A stretch of 64,000 bases of DNA from Neoechinorhynchus agilis (taxonomy: Eukaryota > Acanthocephala). The stretch lies in the NCBI GenBank assembly GCA_051530055.1, contig CM121341.1:2046001-2110000 (forward strand). The letters run 5' to 3'. The notes below the pieces were generated by a model. That model ran no database searches. It worked only from the letters and a program-made list of their open reading frames with translations, and was not told where the DNA came from. Position 1 is the first letter of the stretch; every line of letters starts with the position of its first letter. A program made the position numbers and the translations under genes. This document shows, piece by piece, positions 1-12,108 of the stretch.

Positions 1-2590
1 GTTTTGCTTGATCCGACGCACCAATTGTCTCAATAGCGAGAGGTTGGAGCGACGGATCGATGCATTTATATTTTTTTAAAAGATCTATATCATAGCTTAA
101 AATTATTCGTTTCATTAAAAAAAGCATTAGAGTTGGCTGATGTAACCAATTTTGATCGACTTTTTGAGGAGGCTGTGACGAAAAGTTACAATAATCAAAC
201 TTACCAAGAAACGTCCAGAAGGACCCTTCGGCCGTCCTTACAATTTGAGTAATAGGATTTCTGCCAAATTGGCAGACGCAGATGTCCGTGGAACGGTCAG
301 GTTACTCAGTTCCACAGCTACGTTTGCGGACAACGACCGCTCGACACTGGAGGCGTTGAGAAGTAAGCATCCTTCAGCTTTGTCACCGATTTTGCCCCCG
401 ATACCGGAAAAGTCGCGTCAATCGACGAGGTGCACGCGGGAGGAACTTAGATGTGCTGTATCCTCGTTCCCCAATGGGTCGGGACATGGACCCGGCGGAC
501 TTCGACCCCAACACATCAAGGATATGTTGGGATTTGGAACGGGAGTGATGGGAATTAAGCTCGAAACCGAACTCGTTAATGTGGTCGACGAAATCATAAA
601 TGGACCTCTCCCACTTGAAGCAACGAATTTTCTATTCTCGGCATCTCTTTGTGCCTTTTCCAAATCAAGCGGAGATATTCGTCCGATAGCTGTGGGCTGC
701 ACTCTAAGACGTTTGGCAGGGAAGATTTTGTGTAAGCGACTGAGCGAAAGTGTAGGTGGGCAACTCAGACCTTTTCAGTTGGGCTGCTGTACTCCATGTG
801 GAGCAGAAGCGATAGTGCACTCCACACGTACCTATATCGACGCCTCTGCCACCCCAACGGTTGTCCTAAAAGTCGATTTTTCGAACGCCTTTACAGTCGA
901 TCGAACAGCCTTGCTAAGTACCATTGCTCGAGAATTACCTGAAGCCTATGAATACTTTGTGAAGGCGTATGGTTCTAAGACACCTCTACATTTCAACGAG
1001 CACACCATTTGGTCCGAAACAGGCCTGCAACAAGGCGATCCTCTCGGCCCCATAGGATTTTCCTTAACAACCAATGGAATATCTCGTAAGCTCAAGGTAA
1101 GTTTGAAGACGCGACATTGGGCGGTGACCCAAAGACGGTTCTAGAAGACCTGCAATCCCTGCTTGTTTCTGCTGCGGAATTGGGCCTACGTGTCAACCCC
1201 GCGAAGTGTGAACTATTGCCACTAAATATTTCACATTCTCACATGGCGGATATAATGCAGTCCTTCGAATCCGTTGCCCCAGGAATCCGATTAATCAACC
1301 GGCAAAGCTTCACTCTTCTCGGCAGTTGCGTCCTGGATGCGAACATAGATCGCGAGATTGAAGAAGAGCTCCCTAAACTGGATCTTTTGTGCTCCCGCGT
1401 TCAAGAATTGAATGCACACGAAGCTCTCTTCTTGGTGAGAAACTGCCTATACATACCGAAGCTTATGTTCAAGATGAGAGCAGCCCCGTACTTCCGACAC
1501 ACCAAACGTCTCCTTGACTTAGATGGTTTGATGAAAAAGCATCTTGAGAAGGTAACGAACTGCGCCATCACTGATGAAGCTTGGCAACAAGCTGCCCTTC
1601 CGATCAAATACGAAGGTTTAGGCTTACGAAGTGTGGCTGGTTTGGCCCTTCCGGCATTCGTATCCTCGATGCACAAGACGGAGGAATTACAGGGGGAAAT
1701 TCTTTTAAACAGAATGCCGAAGCCATGCAAACTATTGAAACAGGGAGTCACATCATGGCTCTCGCAGACCGGTCTGCAACAAGCTCCAACCAACGCGCAC
1801 GAACAATCTGCTTGGGATAAACCCTTAATCCTGACGGCTCACAACAAACTAAAAGGCCAGATGGACGAGATGTCTCAAGCTAGACTTGTGGCCAGTTCCT
1901 CGAAGGAGTCAGGCGCATGGTTGAACGTTTTGCCAATTGGTACTTTGGGAACTTTGCTGGACGACGAGACAGTTCGAATAGCCGTCGCTCTACGTTTAGG
2001 ACTTCCAACCTGTGCCCCACACCAGTGCCGATGTGGAATAAAAGTTGACGTGCTCGGGAGACATGGACTCTACTGCAAGAGATCGAGCGGTCGTTTCCCA
2101 AGGCACGCAGAGCTCAACGCGATCATTAGCAGAGCTCTGAACTCGATCCACGTTCGAACCATCCTGGAGCCCAATCACCTCTGTCGCTCGGATGGTAAGC
2201 GTCCCGACGGTATAACCGTTTTCCCTTGGAAAGAAGGGAAGAGTCTAATTTGGGACGCAACATGCGTGAACTCACTCGCCCTGTCCAACCGGCAAGATGC
2301 TTTAGCGGAGACGGGAGAAGCAGCGAATGCCGCCGAAAGGAGGAAAGCGGAGAAATACAATGAGCTCAAACAAAATTACATTTTCCTTCCTTTCGGCGTG
2401 GAGACCCAAGGAGCGCTGGGATCTTCGGCACGAAGCTTTTGTGCCGAACTCGGACGACGACTTGCAGCACAAACGGGGGAGCGACGCGAGAGGATTTTCC
2501 TGATCCAAAGAATAAGCCTCGCAATCCAACGAGGAAATGCGGTCAGCGTCCGGGGGACGATTTAATCTAAAATTGTCCTTTAAAAATAAA
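1..2590 (+). mobile_element. Non-LTR retrotransposon (LINE) with RT and restriction-like endonuclease tail, damaged
   Basis: Two overlapping open stretches in different frames (about 245-1144 and 1117-2565) read as one LINE polyprotein. The first holds reverse transcriptase motifs: a SGHGPGGLRPQH block, a DIRPIAVG block, KVDFSNAF, and QQGDPLGP near 1030. The frames change at about 1100-1117, where the catalytic YxDD box should precede GGDPKT, so the active site is damaged. The second part ends with a Cys/His-rich stretch (CAPHQCRC, HGLYC near 1990-2075), then KRPDG and IWDATC (about 2195-2265). That spacing resembles the PD-D/E-K nuclease of R2/R4/NeSL-type LINEs; the nuclease reading is inference. 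The tail (PFGVET, then AIQRGNA) recurs at 6.3 kb and 43.8 kb. An ATTTCAATAAAAAA tract follows the stop. Bases 1-50 resemble 43277-43325, so they are probably 5' UTR. The element is dead by frameshift but otherwise nearly complete. Confidence 0.85.
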
Positions 2591-3180
2591 ATATTATTTC
2601 AATAAAAAAATTAAGATTACTAGTGAAATATCTTGATACATTTTATAGATGTCATATATCATTGTCCTCGGGGTGAATTTGATTGTGCGTTGGCGAATCC
2701 TGTCCCCGGTGTTTTCGTTACTCATTTATTTGTGAAATATTTCCCAAGGTTTTCCTTGCCTCTTCAGGCCGGTCACGTCTAGTCCATTTTAGATGGAGAC
2801 TGAAGCGGCAAGGAAAACCTTGCGAAATATTTCTCAAATAAATGAGTAACGAAAACACCGGGGACAGGATTCGCCAACGCACAATCATTTTATAGATTTT
2901 CAAGACTTCAGGTGAATCTCCAATCAGTTTCATACTGATTGAAAAGAAAGGAAATGCTTGTTTAATCCACTTTAAATGTTTTGAAATGACTTGCAATAAG
3001 TGTTTGTGGCGATAATATAAATTAGATTATATTGATTTATGGAGACGTAGAGTCAATTTTTCTGTAAAGATTCGAAACGAATAAGATTTCAAACGTTAAT
3101 CATAATACTTAAGATTATTGTTTCAACAATGGTTTCTTCGAAACTGGTTTCCAGCATTCTCACTTGACTATGTTCTCATA
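2591..3180. other. Gene-free stretch with one long foldback
   Basis: No coding region is supported here apart from the foldback described separately. AT-rich sequence with no recognisable motif flanks it. Confidence 0.5.
2682..2885. repeat. Long foldback (inverted repeat), MITE-like
   Basis: An arm beginning ATTGTGCGTTGGCGAATCCT at 2682 is matched by its reverse complement ending at 2885. The two arms, about 85 bp each, are nearly identical and enclose a loop of roughly 40 bp around 2765-2800. The structure is that of a foldback or MITE with no coding capacity. I see no clear target-site duplication. Confidence 0.85.
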
Positions 3181-3348
3181 ACTCGTTTGTTCTCGAATAA
3201 GCGGACGTGATTTCTATAGATGGCGTGCGATATCGCGCCTTTCCGTCATTCCGGCCCTTAGAGGTTACATCGGCATACTCTCTCTCCACGATTGCAGGTT
3301 GTGCGAGAGTAGCAGGATTCGCATCTACCAAACAGTGAAAGACAACAA

Positions 3349-3537
3349 ATGAAGTCAAGTTGTGAAGTGACTGTTCGACGGCCATCGATTGTCGAACACG
3401 ACAAAACAGTTCCATACGTGTGGATATTGAACGCCAATCCTTATACGTATCTACCCCCACGTCCAGCCAATTGGGGTTCAATCGAATCTGGTGAATTGTT
3501 TAAACAATATCAACGTAAATACAGTCGTAAGAAGTGA
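3349..3537 (+). CDS. Short uncharacterised ORF, possibly a terminal exon
   Basis: A 62-codon frame starts at an ATG and ends KYSRKK-stop. It contains VPYVWILNANPYTYLPPRP and has a basic end. The frame stays open upstream to about 3322 after possible acceptors (GTAGCAG), so it could be the last exon of a spliced gene. A longer antisense frame (3176-3481) covers the same bases and one of the two must be a shadow. I favour the plus strand because of its balanced composition and aromatic/proline pattern. No family recognised. Confidence 0.3.
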   Translation: MKSSCEVTVRRPSIVEHDKTVPYVWILNANPYTYLPPRPANWGSIESGELFKQYQRKYSRKK

Positions 3538-4380
3538 TCTAAACACGAGTGTTGCAATTAAATTATTAAATTTTATCTCTCGCAGTGCTCAGCCACTCAG
3601 ATTTATCAATGTCCGCTAAATTTAAAAAAGCGACGAAATACCTCCACTTCCTCGGGAGGACATTTTGCGCAGACCAACGCTTCTCTGAACCAGATCAATG
3701 GGCTTTTGTAACCAAGAAATCAGCCGTGTAACTTTAAACAAAACACAAGGACTGATACTACCAAATCAGAGAGAATATTTAGATTGATTTTTTTGGAAAC
3801 AAACTCATTTTATTAGGCCGTTTATCCTTTTTATTTGCCTAAAATCCAAAAATGTTTATTGCGCTAATGAAGAGAAGGACTCGCTTGTCTCTATCCTTTT
3901 TCATTTTGTCGATCCAGTAACTCAAAACATGATTTTTAACATCCAAAAATTCCTTCACGTGGTAATAATAAACGAGAGATCGGCGGAAATTCGGCAAACA
4001 AATTTTGCTTGCGATGCACTAGTTCACCTCTTTTTTTCTTGTATAAACATTCACCGTCAAACCGACTATGACCGATCGATTAATTTGATGGGACCGACAA
4101 CACCCGGGCCTTTGAAGGCGAAATTAAATACCATTCGCTGATCCAGGGAAACTCCACTAATCAACAAAATTCCATCGTCGTAAATGTTAATATTATTTTT
4201 AGAGACATAAGATTTACTGGGAAGCTAATGATTGCGGTGCTCATGTAAAATTCGTCCTCGTTGTTCGCTTTAATGACGAAAGCAAGGAATCACAAAACAT
4301 TCTGCCTTGAAGTATGAGCACTAAACTGAAACGTAGTTTACATTCTTCAACACCGATTCAGCCATCCTTCCCGGGTACTC
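3538..4380. other. Gene-free stretch; contains a satellite-like scrap
   Basis: No gene is supported. At about 4243-4290 a TGTAAAAT...CGTTGTTCGCTTTAATGACG stretch resembles the core of the 241-bp satellite found at 12.6 and 26.1 kb, but without neighbouring units. The rest is unrecognised. Confidence 0.4.
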
Positions 4381-5580
4381 TTCCTTCCATACCACGATGA
4401 CCGTCCAGGAGGGGGTGTCGCAATTTACGTACAGCAATCGTTACATTACTCTTTATCTCTCACAGGTTCTCTACAAAACCCCGATTTAGAATTCATCCCA
4501 GTCCATTTCATAGCTCCTCTGAGAAACAACCTCAGAGAATTCACCATTGCCGGCGTCTATCGTCCTCATGTTTCTCGTCCTGAGTCCTCCTTGCTCCAAA
4601 TTGACTCCATGATGGAGCTCATAAACTCCACAAATTCGCACCATTTCTTAATTGCAGGGGCTTCAAAAACCTATTTCCTCTCCTACCCTTCTCCGAGTTG
4701 CGTCAACTTATTGACTTCCCAACACGGAAATGAGTCTGAGATTGTTACATTGGAATCAAGGGTGGCGGACGCTGCCATTCACCTTATCGGCTGGTGCAGT
4801 AGAGAGACAAGATTTGATCGGATTTCACTCTTCGGGTTGTGACGATTCTCCTAGAAATCATGCTTACACCGAAATTATACATAGAAGCTTAGACTGGAAG
4901 GCCTCCGATATTATGGAAGTTTGGGAATCTAAAGGCCTGATTTTTAATAATGGATCTTTCTTTAATTCTAAGGCGACTAATGTTTTAGACATAGTCAATG
5001 TTTTATGGATCTCTAAATACTTCAATTTTCGCTTCTCCTGTGGAACGGGAGTATATAAACAATGCTAAACTGATTTTTATTTTGAAAGACAAGCAAAGGA
5101 AAATCTCGTCTGCTGAATGGAATCGGCCCATCTCTATACAAAATGTTATTGTATCCATTTATGAGCGAGTTTTATCAAAATATATTCTTCGTTTCGCCCT
5201 TGAGCACTATTGTATTGATAGTCGATGTCACGGATTTCTCCCTAAAAAATCTGTACATTGTTCGATCAGGGAAATAATTTTTTCAAACACTAAAGTAATG
5301 AACATTTTAATAACTGTCTTCGAGAAAAACGAGTTAGGCTTCATCATTAATATCTTATGTTATTTCAATTTCCCCTTTAATATCATTGCTCGGGTTAATA
5401 ACATTTTATTTTCCAAATCTTTCCTTCAAGATAATCCTTTACATAATCGCTTTTATCCAACTAGAGATGTCCCTAAGGTTGACCTCTCTCCTGTATTGTT
5501 TTTGTCTGAACTCTCAGTTCATTGTGTAAATTCGTCCTGTGTATCCAGAAATCACCATCTATGCGGATGATATGACTGCA
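4380..5580 (+). mobile_element. Degraded LINE fragment (AP-endonuclease and RT parts, CR1/jockey-like)
   Basis: At about 4480-4660 a translated stretch with FIAPLRNNLREFTIAGVYRP resembles the start of an apurinic-type endonuclease of a CR1/jockey-group LINE. At about 5065-5300 a stretch with AEWNRPISIQNV, YILRFALEH and HGFLPKKS matches the RT palm approach of the same group. The frame changes several times and no YxDD box is visible. It is old and non-functional. The order endonuclease then RT is as expected for an APE-type LINE. Confidence 0.7.
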
Positions 5581-6289
5581 TTAAAGAATCGAATTATGTG
5601 ACTGACCGAAGGTTGGGTAGAACTCTGGATCTAAGCGAATTTATCATTAATTCTAGATCAGTCTTAGGCAAAAAGGAAAATTCTTAAATTTATAGCGGAA
5701 CGTTTTAATATATCTGACCGTACTATTATTAAAAATATCAATATTTTAGGTTATATTCCGCGAAGGACATCTCTTCACAAAGCTAAAAGAGCGAATAACC
5801 TCGGTCTTAGTAGCAGTCATTCAAGGACCATTTAGAATTCCTGGGCAATATAAGGCATCCCTTTTACTCTAGAGGAAGATCGTCCAAACAACGCCTATTT
5901 CTGGAAACATCTCTCAGGCTTTGTCTCTCTCCTCGGCCGGAGCGAAGTGGAAAAAATGGACCGATTAGTAAATGGCAACCGGTATAACCTCATAATCCCA
6001 CACGATACTCCTTCGAAATGCGTGCACCTTCGTATAAATCGTTGTTGTCATTTGAGTTGACATGAGTTATGTCAATGCGTTCGTTCATAAACAGCGTTTT
6101 TGCAAATATCCAACCTCCTGATTCTCCGTATGACGGAGGAGTATCGGAACCAATGGATTCGGACGAAGTGCCCAACTTTTTATCCAACACCATTTATATT
6201 GATCAACCCACCAAGAAATGATCTTTTACGGTTATCCTCACATCCAACCCAACTAGACTCCTTGGCTAAGAAATTTACAAAACGATCGC

Positions 6290-6552
6290 GAACGAATAAT
6301 ATCGATTTCGTATTTCGCTGGCAAGCTCAAAATCCACGTCGAAATCATTATTTTGTTCCTTTTGGCGTCGAGACACTCGGGTCGTTTGGTACGGTGGTGC
6401 AGGACCTGGTCAAGCAATTGTCTAAGAGATTGAGACGAATCACTGGCGATCCGAGATCAGGAGCATTCCTCCTACAAAACATAAGTCGGGCTGTGCAAAA
6501 CGGACGAATGCTGCATCCATCCTTTCGACCATTACACCAGGACGGCAGCTGA
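6290..6552 (+). mobile_element. LINE tail fragment, same family as the element at 1-2590
   Basis: The frame reads NHYFVPFGVETLGSFG and then ITGDPRSGAFLLQ with a VQNGR ending. This corresponds part for part to the C-terminal end of the LINE ending at 2565 (PFGVETQGALG, IQRISLAIQRGNA) and to the fragment at 43.8 kb. The RT and nuclease parts are absent; only the C-terminus is retained. Non-functional. Confidence 0.75.
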
Positions 6553-7120
6553 GTGATCCAGAGGGGTGGTGTGAATGATCTTATCATTTCGTGATCGACC
6601 TTGGCGTGATGGCAAGGCTTGCGTGTTCCAATGATCCGGAAAGCTATGCGGTCGGGAAGGTATGTTCCTGGTAGGGCCACCGGTGGCGAAAAACGGTCAT
6701 GCAATACCTCTCTCACCGCCGCCGGAGTTCTATTCCTCTGTCGTGGATTCTGGGAACGCCCGAATTTCACTTAAATCTCTTCACGCCAAAGATTTCATCC
6801 ATCCTATTACATCATCTTCTTTTAATTCACATCAATCAAAGTCTGGTGGCGAGGGGATGGCCAATCCCTGAAAGCATTTAGCCTAGACCTTGCACATCAG
6901 GGGTATCCGCAAGATGATCGCTTTTTTGATTAGTTGGTGTCAGCATCAAACTTCGGTAGCTACGGATATGTCGAGCAGGGTTTTTTAAGCCGCAGCACTG
7001 CTTTTTCCAAAAACTTGGGATAAAAAATATTAGTACCATCCGTCTCGAACAGGAAACCGCGCATTGTACAGTTCACCCACTATGCGGCCGTAAAAGCAAA
7101 ATAACTAGTTTTTCTTAAAC
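6553..7120. other. Probable retrotransposon debris
   Basis: No gene supported. The stretch lies between two LINE fragments. The 18-base string around 6582 (TTATCATTTCGTGATCGA) recurs at about 35993, just before the second copy of the duplicated gene block. Confidence 0.35.
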
Positions 7121-8940
7121 TTTATGGACTCTTGTTTGGAACATTAATCGACAGAGACAAATATGATCGCCGTGAACGGCGCAAAGCCTTGATTGAAAAG
7201 TAGTTCGCAGCGTATCAAAATCAATGTTGCGGCTCTTAAAGGACAACTTTCCAAATTAGGACAAAACCCTCATCCGTATCCATCTCCAGTTTGGGAGCAG
7301 CATCTAAATCATATCTGCATACGCTCCTGTGCTTATTTCTGATTAGGAAGACAAAACAACCTTCTATAAAAGACCCAGATCGGTAATCTCTTCGATACCG
7401 GAAACATACACGCTGCTAAATCCTAGTAGACTTCAATGCTCGCATAGGCAGCGATTAAAGTATATGGGCTGAAGTCATTAGAAAGGAGGGTATCGGGAAT
7501 ACCAATTCTAAAGGACACTTCCTTCTAGGCATCTATTCAGAGAGCAACACTCTCCTCCGGATTCATAACTGCCACAAAACAACCTGGATACAATCTAGAT
7601 CGTCATAACCAGACAAGGGAACCGATCGGATGCCCTGGCCACAAAATAGTCCTGTATTCTCTCCGCCTAACCCTAAAGCCGATGCTACGGCGATATTTGA
7701 ATCCTCGCAGTCAAATTCAACATCTCTGCCCTCAAGAAGGACACGATTCGTCGATCGTATACCTACGGCACAAAAATCATTCCATTGAAGACCTAATAAC
7801 CTTTTGGAACAACATCAAGTCCACAATCACGACTGCTGCTACAGATTTCCTGGGTTTCGTTGAGAAGAAACGCACATGATAGAGAGAAAATCGCTACCCA
7901 AATAAAACAAGGATGCGTTCTTGCCCGAACTTTTTTCTCGATCTAAATGGCGGCCGTCCTACTTAATGTCAAGATACGTCCTCAGCGTACAAATCCGGTA
8001 CAGATTTGATCAAGACCTGTTCAATCTCGGACGTCTGAAGTTGATCTCGAAAAAATCCTTCATCAATGTAAGGGGAGTTTCAGTACGCTAATGACAATGG
8101 AGTTCTAGCAATATCCTTGGAAGATCTTCAAAGGAGCGTAAATGTGTTCGTTCACGCTCATAATCTGGCCGGGCAATCATTGAGTGTCGATAAAACTAAA
8201 GAACATGATTCAGTCAATTTCCTGAGACTCCCTTTAAGGCGCAAAGTGGAACGAGTCGGAAGATTATGCTATCTTGGCATCATCACCGCCGATAACAACG
8301 ATCTTAGTCCAGATATCAAGAATAGGAGCCTCTCACGTTTCGTATGGTCGTCTATACAAACGTGTTTTCTATCAAAGGAATCTAAGTCTCGACAAAACTC
8401 CAGCTTTTGCCATACCAACTCTTTTATATGGCTGTGAAAGATGGACACTTCATAAAAAAATAACGATCTTGAACTTTGACATCGTTGGCGTGAAGTGACA
8501 AGGCATGATAAACAATTTAAAAATCCCCGAAAAAGCCTCGAAGGTCTGATCTTGAAGCACCAACGTCGCTTTCTTGGACACATCAGACGCCGCCCTAACA
8601 TCGGTGGAGAAATCGAAAACTGCCACCATCCTAGATGTACCCCGAATAAGAGGTTGAAATGCCAACTCATAAAAGCCACCACTCTTGCAAACTTCAACAC
8701 TGAAACATGGAGTACGATTGTTGACGATCTAATAGAATGGAAAGACAGAACTCTCTCGAGTGTCAAGATCTCCGAGGAGAAGAGGTCCATGAGAATGAGA
8801 GAAAGGAAGGAAAGGAAACGGCTCAAGAGCCTAACGCCGAAACCTCTACAGCCACTTCCATGTACACATTGCGATCGGATGTTCTGGAGCCACTTGGGCG
8901 ATACTCATTTGAAACATCGCCATGGGAGTAATTGTTGATC
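7120..8940 (+). mobile_element. Heavily degraded APE-type LINE, endonuclease to C-terminal zinc finger
   Basis: Scattered in-frame pieces follow the order of an APE-RT LINE of the type often annotated as craniofacial-development-protein-2-like. There is an endonuclease start (IISAYAPVL near 7310), an NTNSKGHFLL stretch near 7500, an RT C-terminal segment (GRLYKRVFYQRN, IPTLLYGCERWTL near 8350-8450), a KHQRRFLGHIRRRP stretch near 8548, and a terminal CTHCDRMF...HLKHRH zinc-finger-like motif near 8860-8925. Many stops and frame changes interrupt it. It ends just before the duplicated gene block begins at about 8995. Confidence 0.7.
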
Positions 8941-9112
8941 AGTGGCTAATGTGGGTTATCACTACCTCGTCTGCGAGGATAGTCCGTCATCGTCATATTC
9001 ATGACGCACTCTTTGGAAATTGGCTCCAATGCGCCATTTTCGATAAATTCACAGATTTTTAACATTTAAAAAGTGATTATACTTAAAAGAGTTGATATTG
9101 TCGCTAATTTAG

Positions 9113-9403
9113 TATCGAATCTTCTGCAGCCGTCTATTAAATGAAAACATCGCGACACTATTGGTCGTGAGCAATGGCGACGAATATAATGAAACTGAAG
9201 TTATCGATAACATTGCCAATATTTTGTGCTGTATTGAATCTAAGGACAACAAAGAAGCTTTACGGTCTCGACTGCTACGCTATGACCAAACGCACAGACC
9301 TCGTCATCAACGATCCAGTCACCTTTTATTGGACCATTCGGACTCTATTATTGCTGAAATTGAACGTCTACATAAATTCACGGAGTTGGAGAATGACAAA
9401 TAA
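9113..9403 (+). CDS. Uncharacterised small gene, terminal exon (copy 1)
   Basis: The frame is open from a good acceptor (GCTAATTTAG at 9112) to the stop at 9403, giving 96 residues. The part from NGDEYNETEV to ERLHKFTELENDK looks like a real soluble helical protein, with acidic and basic residues in balance and a run reading EALRSRLLRYDQTHRPRHQR. No upstream exon with an ATG joins in frame inside the duplicated block, so the 5' end is missing or outside it. It is tail to tail with the proline-rich gene, whose stop lies 27 bases away. No family recognised. An overlapping frame starting at 9174 is a shadow. Confidence 0.45.
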   Translation, partial: YRIFCSRLLNENIATLLVVSNGDEYNETEVIDNIANILCCIESKDNKEALRSRLLRYDQTHRPRHQRSSHLLLDHSDSIIAEIERLHKFTELENDK

Positions 9404-9429
9404 GCAAAATTTTAAATTAATTAACTAAA

Positions 9430-11359
9430 TTAGCTCTCGACAAATTGATGCATTGTTCCATTATAGCTATCGCCATTTCCATAACTATACTGATCCACTC
9501 CGAATCCTCCGAAATCTGCACCACCCAATACATTCCCTCCAATCTCATGAACTTGATCGCCGGCTTCCACAACTGAGTAAGGCCCAGTTTCCGAAATGAC
9601 AGCATCACCGCTTTCATAGTTCATATTCGCGTTCACCATCCCTAGAACGTTGTTCCCGTCAAATGAAATTGAATTTGCTGAATTTCCAGAATCAAACTGC
9701 TGTATAATTTCATTTATGGGCATGTAAGATGATTGGTGCACTGCCGAAGCATTCTCATTTATTCCATTGAACGTAGATGCTTCATATCGAAGAGCAGAAG
9801 ATTGCAATTGTCCTTTAATATCGTTGTCTGTGATTACATTGAATTGATCATTGGATGATTGAATTCCGGCTCCATTGTCAAATAGTTCACCTTGAAGACC
9901 GATTTCGTCGTTGATACCTCCGCTAGCGTACTCGCTTCCGTATGAACCTTCGTCAACACTTTTCATGTAGTCATTGAGTACGTTTGAATGATTAGCCTTT
10001 GGTGGTGTCTAAATTAGAGCTCGGGTTTCGAAATGCCGTTTTATTGGCAGAGAAGATGGGAATTTCTATATTTCTTAAAAAGGGTGCTACATTATAAATT
10101 TAATTATCATTTGACTTCTTCATAATTTGACTAAATTGACTAAAACTGTGCGATAAAGCTAACTTCGATCGATAAGTCTTCATTTCAGATTTAGACTGTT
10201 GAGTTATTATTGTAATGAAAATTCGGATTCATACAGTTAAAATCGCTACACTTTAGATACTTACGATATCCTCAGTTACTCCGACCTGTCTAGCAGCATT
10301 CACTAGATTCATACTGTCCATTAAGCTTTGCTGGTACCTACTCACATACCAATTTGGATCCATATGTTGTACCGTTTCTTTGACAAATACTCGCTTTATG
10401 TGTGGTTTTGGTACTTGATAATTCACAATCATATTCTTGGGTGTTTTATATTTGCTGGTCTGAGGAGCCTTTTGATAAATCACATTCCGTTTAGGTATTG
10501 GTCCGTAAGGGAGCCATCGTTCAATTATAATATCTCTGGGTTTTGGTGGTAAAGGTGGATACCGTTCGATGATAACTTGTCGAGGTGGCGGTGGTAGAGC
10601 TGGAAGGTGTTTTTGAATCACTTTTGGTCCGGTAATTACGGGTAGTGGTGGAGGTTTCTCCCTTAAGATCAAAGGAGGAGGTGTTGGTGGACGTGGTGGA
10701 CGTTGTCTTATAATTAGAGGTGGAGCTGGTGGAGCTTGAGGAGCTCGGATTTCTCGGACTATCAATGGACCTGGAGCAGGTGGTGGTGGCGGTTTTAGAA
10801 ACTTGATATGGATATTTTGTCGGTATGTTGTAGGACTCGAATTGGCTGGTTTCCTGACGACAATCGGGTTCGAATCATATTGCAATTTGTAGGAACTTAA
10901 TGGAAGCATGGCTTTGTTAGATATATCAACTTTAACACTCGCAGAACTTCCTTCATTTCTGGTATTCATCGTTTCATTTTGAGAATATAGTAAACTTCCA
11001 TGGTTCATTGTTTCTTCATTAGATTCCTCATTACTGCCGGTGCCTACATAGTTGTTTCCGTCCACAACAGTACTATTGGGTGATTGTCGATATCCATTGG
11101 AATTGTTGGTGAACGTTTCCAGATTACCGTTTCGGTATATCTTTGAGTAATGCCGATCGGTTGTTTCAATAGCCATGTCATCCAGATTACTTGTATCATC
11201 TATGACGGAATCCGTAATGGAGGCATAAGCTATGTCGTCGTTCGACCCGATTGCTCCGGCTTGACCGTTAATTTCCATAGTTCTTTTGCTTTCGTCGAGA
11301 TCATTGTGAAAATAGGCTGATTGGTCCGACATGGGTGTTAGTGTGGAATTTGCGGACAT
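9430..11359 (-). CDS. Proline-rich repeat protein (copy 1), two exons, about 557 aa
   Basis: Exon 1 runs 11359-10265 and ends at a GTAAGT donor; exon 2 is 10008-9430 after a TAATTTAG acceptor, both phase 0, with a 256-bp intron. The first 160 residues are Ser/Asn/Asp/Thr-rich and probably disordered. Residues about 185-300 hold at least seven imperfect repeats of a proline run followed by an I/V-I/V-x-R/E tetrad (PPAPPLIIRQRPP, LPPPPRQVIIERYPP, KPRDIIIERWLPYGP). Then comes a basic stretch (NVIYQKAPQTSKYK) and a short HMDPNWYVSRYQQSLMDS motif. Exon 2 is Gly/Asn/Ser-rich with dispersed aromatics. No signal peptide or membrane segment is visible. The repeats suggest a structural or scaffold protein, but I cannot name the family and give no function. 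Confidence 0.75.
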
Positions 11360-11675
11360 GCTGAATGTAGCAAAATGATAGATTGGTTGTAGTATTCACG
11401 ACAATGCTAATTTACCTAACGGTGTTAATAATCTCGTTTTAGTATGAATATAACAAACTCTTCTTCTTATATGTGTATTCAAAGTGCTGTAAAATATAAA
11501 ATGTCATGGATTGCCCTTGCATGTAGTCTAACAATTGTGAACTCAATTCTTTAGCGACCTTTGCCATTCATACACTTTGTTAGTCTCAAAAAAGGTAAAC
11601 GAGACATTTGACCGAGCAAAGGTGGGGAGCAAATTTTGAAAATGGGGTCACCATAGTGATAGATGTCGAAAAATA

Positions 11676-12108
11676 ATGGGTTTAGCACAATTGGCGATGA
11701 TTAAGTTTGCTGGGATATTCGCTGCAAAATGCATTGGATTTATTATACGAACTATTTATGCAACCATTAACATCTTATTTAAACTCGTGTATTGCATACT
11801 TTTCCGGATATGGGAGGCTTTCGGCTGGAAATGCAGAAATAGTGACAATGACGACCATCAAAGGTAATGAATGAGCTCTGTGGACAGTGATTTTTTTGAA
11901 AACATCAAAAAAATATCCGAAAAATTAATAGTGGAAACAAATTAGTTTTTGACAGATCTCGCAAAGTTTTCAACTCGATCTTTTTTGTTTCATAACATGT
12001 TTCATTTTTTCTAGGAATCATGCGACGTTCTTAAGAAAATCATACCTATTATACAAATCATTCTCAGTTATGTCATCGATGCATCTAAAAAATGATTTAA
12101 ATTCCTAA
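11676..12108 (+). pseudogene. Truncated 5' end of DCST gene (copy 1), or a 93-aa small membrane protein
   Basis: The ATG at 11676 opens a 62-codon exon ending at AAG|GTAATG (11863). It encodes a hydrophobic stretch (MIKFAGIFAAKCIGFIIRTI, then TILFKLVYCILFRI-like) and a polar tail. In copy 2 the same exon splices in phase to the DCST exon at 39350. Here that exon begins at 12201 (after AATTTTTAG) but homology ends at 12215, so the rest of the gene is lost. An alternative acceptor at 12014 also keeps the frame and gives 30 more residues ending at 12108, so a short membrane protein could still be made. I favour a truncated gene. Confidence 0.6.

Noticed and set aside
3176-3481. 101-codon minus-strand frame
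   Set aside because: Overlaps a plus-strand frame with better composition; neither is certain.
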